Assembly: GCA_947258905.1 (NCBI GenBank)
Contig: CAMYKF010000705.1
Span: forward strand, 1-9,006
DNA from: an uncultured Pirellulaceae bacterium
GTDB lineage: Bacteria > Planctomycetota > Planctomycetia > Pirellulales > Pirellulaceae
Reading direction: 5' to 3'
Length of the DNA stretch: 9,006 nucleotides
Shown here: positions 7,510 through 9,006 of the stretch, piece by piece
Numbering within the stretch: position 1 is the first letter of the stretch
Layout: each line of letters begins with the position of its first letter
Translations under genes and position numbers: made by a program
Notes under the pieces: model-generated
The model's input: the letters and a program-made list of their open reading frames with translations, nothing else
Database searches by the model: none
Told to the model about the DNA's origin: nothing

Positions 7510-9006
7510 TGGATTCCACACTTTTTCACCGACTGTCACCGATCAATCGCCGGGTCCAGCTGCGCAAGCTGTTCTTCACGCTGGGTTTCATCTGGCTGGG
7601 TGCGACCGCCGCGGGCCTTGTCTTGTGGTGGCTGAAGAGCGCTGAAATCTGGCACTCCATGTTTGCCATTCCCGGGCTGTTGCTGGCAACGCTGGCAGCC
7701 ACCATCTGGGGGTTCTGGTTCGCCTTGCGTGAGGATGAAGATTTTCGCGACACGGCTGGCCGCATCGAACAACGCTATCCGGAACTCGATTCGTCGCTAA
7801 TCACGGCGATTGAACAACAGCCGCGAGTCCCTCACGGCACATTGGGATTCCTGCAACACGAGACCGTCCGCCGCGCGGTCTACCACGGTTACCAGCACTC
7901 GTGGGCCCGTATTGTTCCGCAATGGCAATTGCTGGCAGCGCCAATCGCTGGTGGACTGGTGCTGATGGCTTTCATGATGGTGTTGATTGGCCAGTTTATG
8001 GAACCCGCTCCGGACACGCGTGCGTTGGCGTCAGGAGGTGGCAGCACATCGATGTTGGCCGACGACATGGCGACGGGATTGATCGTTGAACCCGGCGACA
8101 CGCTGGTCGAGCGATATTCCAGCCTGATGGTGCTGGCCAGATTCGGCAGCCGCAACGTGCCTCACCTGGCTGAACTGGTTTATTGGGATGAACGATCGGT
8201 GGAGACCGTCTTGCCCATGAACAAAAGTCTGGACGATCCGGTGTTCGGCACGCGGATTCCCTCGGTCAAGGGAGCGCTCGAGTACGCGGTGCGTTTTGAT
8301 GGCCAGCAGAGCGAACGTTACCGTGTGGATGTGTTTGAATTTCCGCGGTTGGTCCGCGCCGATGCCAAACTGCGGTTCCCGGCATACACGAATGAACCGG
8401 ACAAGCTGGTGCAGGATACGCGACGTGTCTCGGCCGTCCGCGGCACGCGGTTGACCTTGCAGTTGCAACTGAACAAGTCCATTGCCAGCGGTCGCTTGCT
8501 GGGCAAGGACGGCGTGCAATTCGATTTACAGCCGGACCCGACCGAGCCGTCACGATATATGGTCAACATGGACATGATCGATTCGATGCAACTGACCCTG
8601 GAACTGGAGGATGCCGAGGGGCGGCAAAACAAGGCTCCGCCCACGTTTATCCTGCGTGTACTGGGCAACCAACCGCCCGAGATCCAGCAATTGGCGCCGG
8701 CGGCAGATGTCGAAGTTTCACCGATTGAGGAACTGTCTTTGGCAGCCACTTTCCGCGATGACTTTGGCGTGACCCGGGCGGGCGTGGACTATGCTCTGGT
8801 GGGCGAAGAGCCGCAGGAGTTGATACTGGGCAAATCATTGAAACCTGACGAGCGTCATCGAATTGATCATGTATTGGCTTTTGAGGAAATGCAGGTCGAG
8901 CCCGACCAGCTGTTGACGTTCTACTTTTGGGCGGAAGACGAAGGTCCGGATGGGCAAACGCGACGAACGGTCGGCGACATCCATTTCGTCACCGTGCGGG
9001 ATTTTG
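7509..9006 (+). CDS. DUF4175-like large membrane protein, 3' partial
   Basis: The ATG at 7509 shares its A with the TAA of the BatA-like gene (TAATG). From there the frame stays open to the window end (499 codons plus one base), so the C-terminus is missing. Three membrane segments are seen: about 21-41 (LFFTLGFIWLGATAAGLVLW), 51-72 (starting MFAIPGLLLATLAA) and 141-163 (starting LLAAPIAGGLVLMAF). A loop between the second and third carries RIEQRYPELDSSLITAIEQ (85-103), a pattern I associate with DUF4175-like proteins of MoxR/BatA clusters. The basic stretch before the first segment (NRRVQLRK) suggests an N-in topology, with residues after 164 outside the inner membrane. Residues ~170-499 look like beta-rich, Ig-like units, including NQPPEI at 387-392 and FRDDFGV near 415-421. 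Related proteins often continue into a long coiled-coil or Gln-rich tail, which cannot be checked here. The function is unknown; the position suggests an envelope-side scaffold for the MoxR system. The family call is moderate, the gene call strong. Confidence 0.82.
   Translation, partial: MDSTLFHRLSPINRRVQLRKLFFTLGFIWLGATAAGLVLWWLKSAEIWHSMFAIPGLLLATLAATIWGFWFALREDEDFRDTAGRIEQRYPELDSSLITAIEQQPRVPHGTLGFLQHETVRRAVYHGYQHSWARIVPQWQLLAAPIAGGLVLMAFMMVLIGQFMEPAPDTRALASGGGSTSMLADDMATGLIVEPGDTLVERYSSLMVLARFGSRNVPHLAELVYWDERSVETVLPMNKSLDDPVFGTRIPSVKGALEYAVRFDGQQSERYRVDVFEFPRLVRADAKLRFPAYTNEPDKLVQDTRRVSAVRGTRLTLQLQLNKSIASGRLLGKDGVQFDLQPDPTEPSRYMVNMDMIDSMQLTLELEDAEGRQNKAPPTFILRVLGNQPPEIQQLAPAADVEVSPIEELSLAATFRDDFGVTRAGVDYALVGEEPQELILGKSLKPDERHRIDHVLAFEEMQVEPDQLLTFYFWAEDEGPDGQTRRTVGDIHFVTVRDF

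Noticed and set aside
1..9006. CRISPR array, tRNA, insertion sequence or phage genes
   Set aside because: No repeat-spacer pattern, terminal inverted repeats, transposase or integrase motifs were seen, and nearly every base belongs to one of six same-strand genes.

Overview
This window is a densely packed stretch of bacterial chromosome in which every gene lies on the + strand. It holds six consecutive protein genes and almost no non-coding DNA. The coding DNA looks moderately GC-rich by eye, with CTG/GCC/CGC-rich codon use. The family set (a TPR protein with a peptidase MA-like site, a secreted DUF4159 protein, a MoxR AAA+ ATPase, a DUF58 protein, a membrane-anchored vWA protein of the BatA type and a DUF4175-like membrane protein) is the kind of cluster I associate with Planctomycetes (Pirellula/Rhodopirellula-like). 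That assignment rests on gene content and protein style only; no rRNA or other phylogenetic marker is present.

Layout: (1) 1-2410, a TPR/gluzincin-like protein whose 5' end lies outside the window; (2) 2403-3254, an exported DUF4159 protein whose GTG start lies inside the end of gene 1; (3) 3348-4352, a MoxR-type ATPase after the only gap of note (93 bp); (4) 4391-5419, a soluble DUF58/vWA-like protein; (5) 5416-7509, a BatA-like protein with two N-terminal membrane segments, a vWA domain and a C-terminal membrane segment, starting in an ATGA overlap with gene 4; (6) 7509-9006, the first ~499 residues of a membrane protein, starting in a TAATG overlap with gene 5 and running off the end.

The overlaps and short gaps point to one operon with translational coupling. 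The expected working model, from what is known of MoxR/vWA systems, is a cytoplasmic MoxR ATPase acting with the soluble MIDAS-containing DUF58 protein. These would be coupled to envelope components: the BatA-like protein and the DUF4175-like protein (both probably with their bulk outside the inner membrane) and the secreted DUF4159 protein. The process they serve is unknown in this lineage. The upstream TPR/metallopeptidase-like protein may be a client or effector, but only its position suggests this.

I saw no tRNA, rRNA, CRISPR array, insertion sequence, convincing promoter or terminator. This is an ordered conserved-type chromosomal operon rather than an accessory island.
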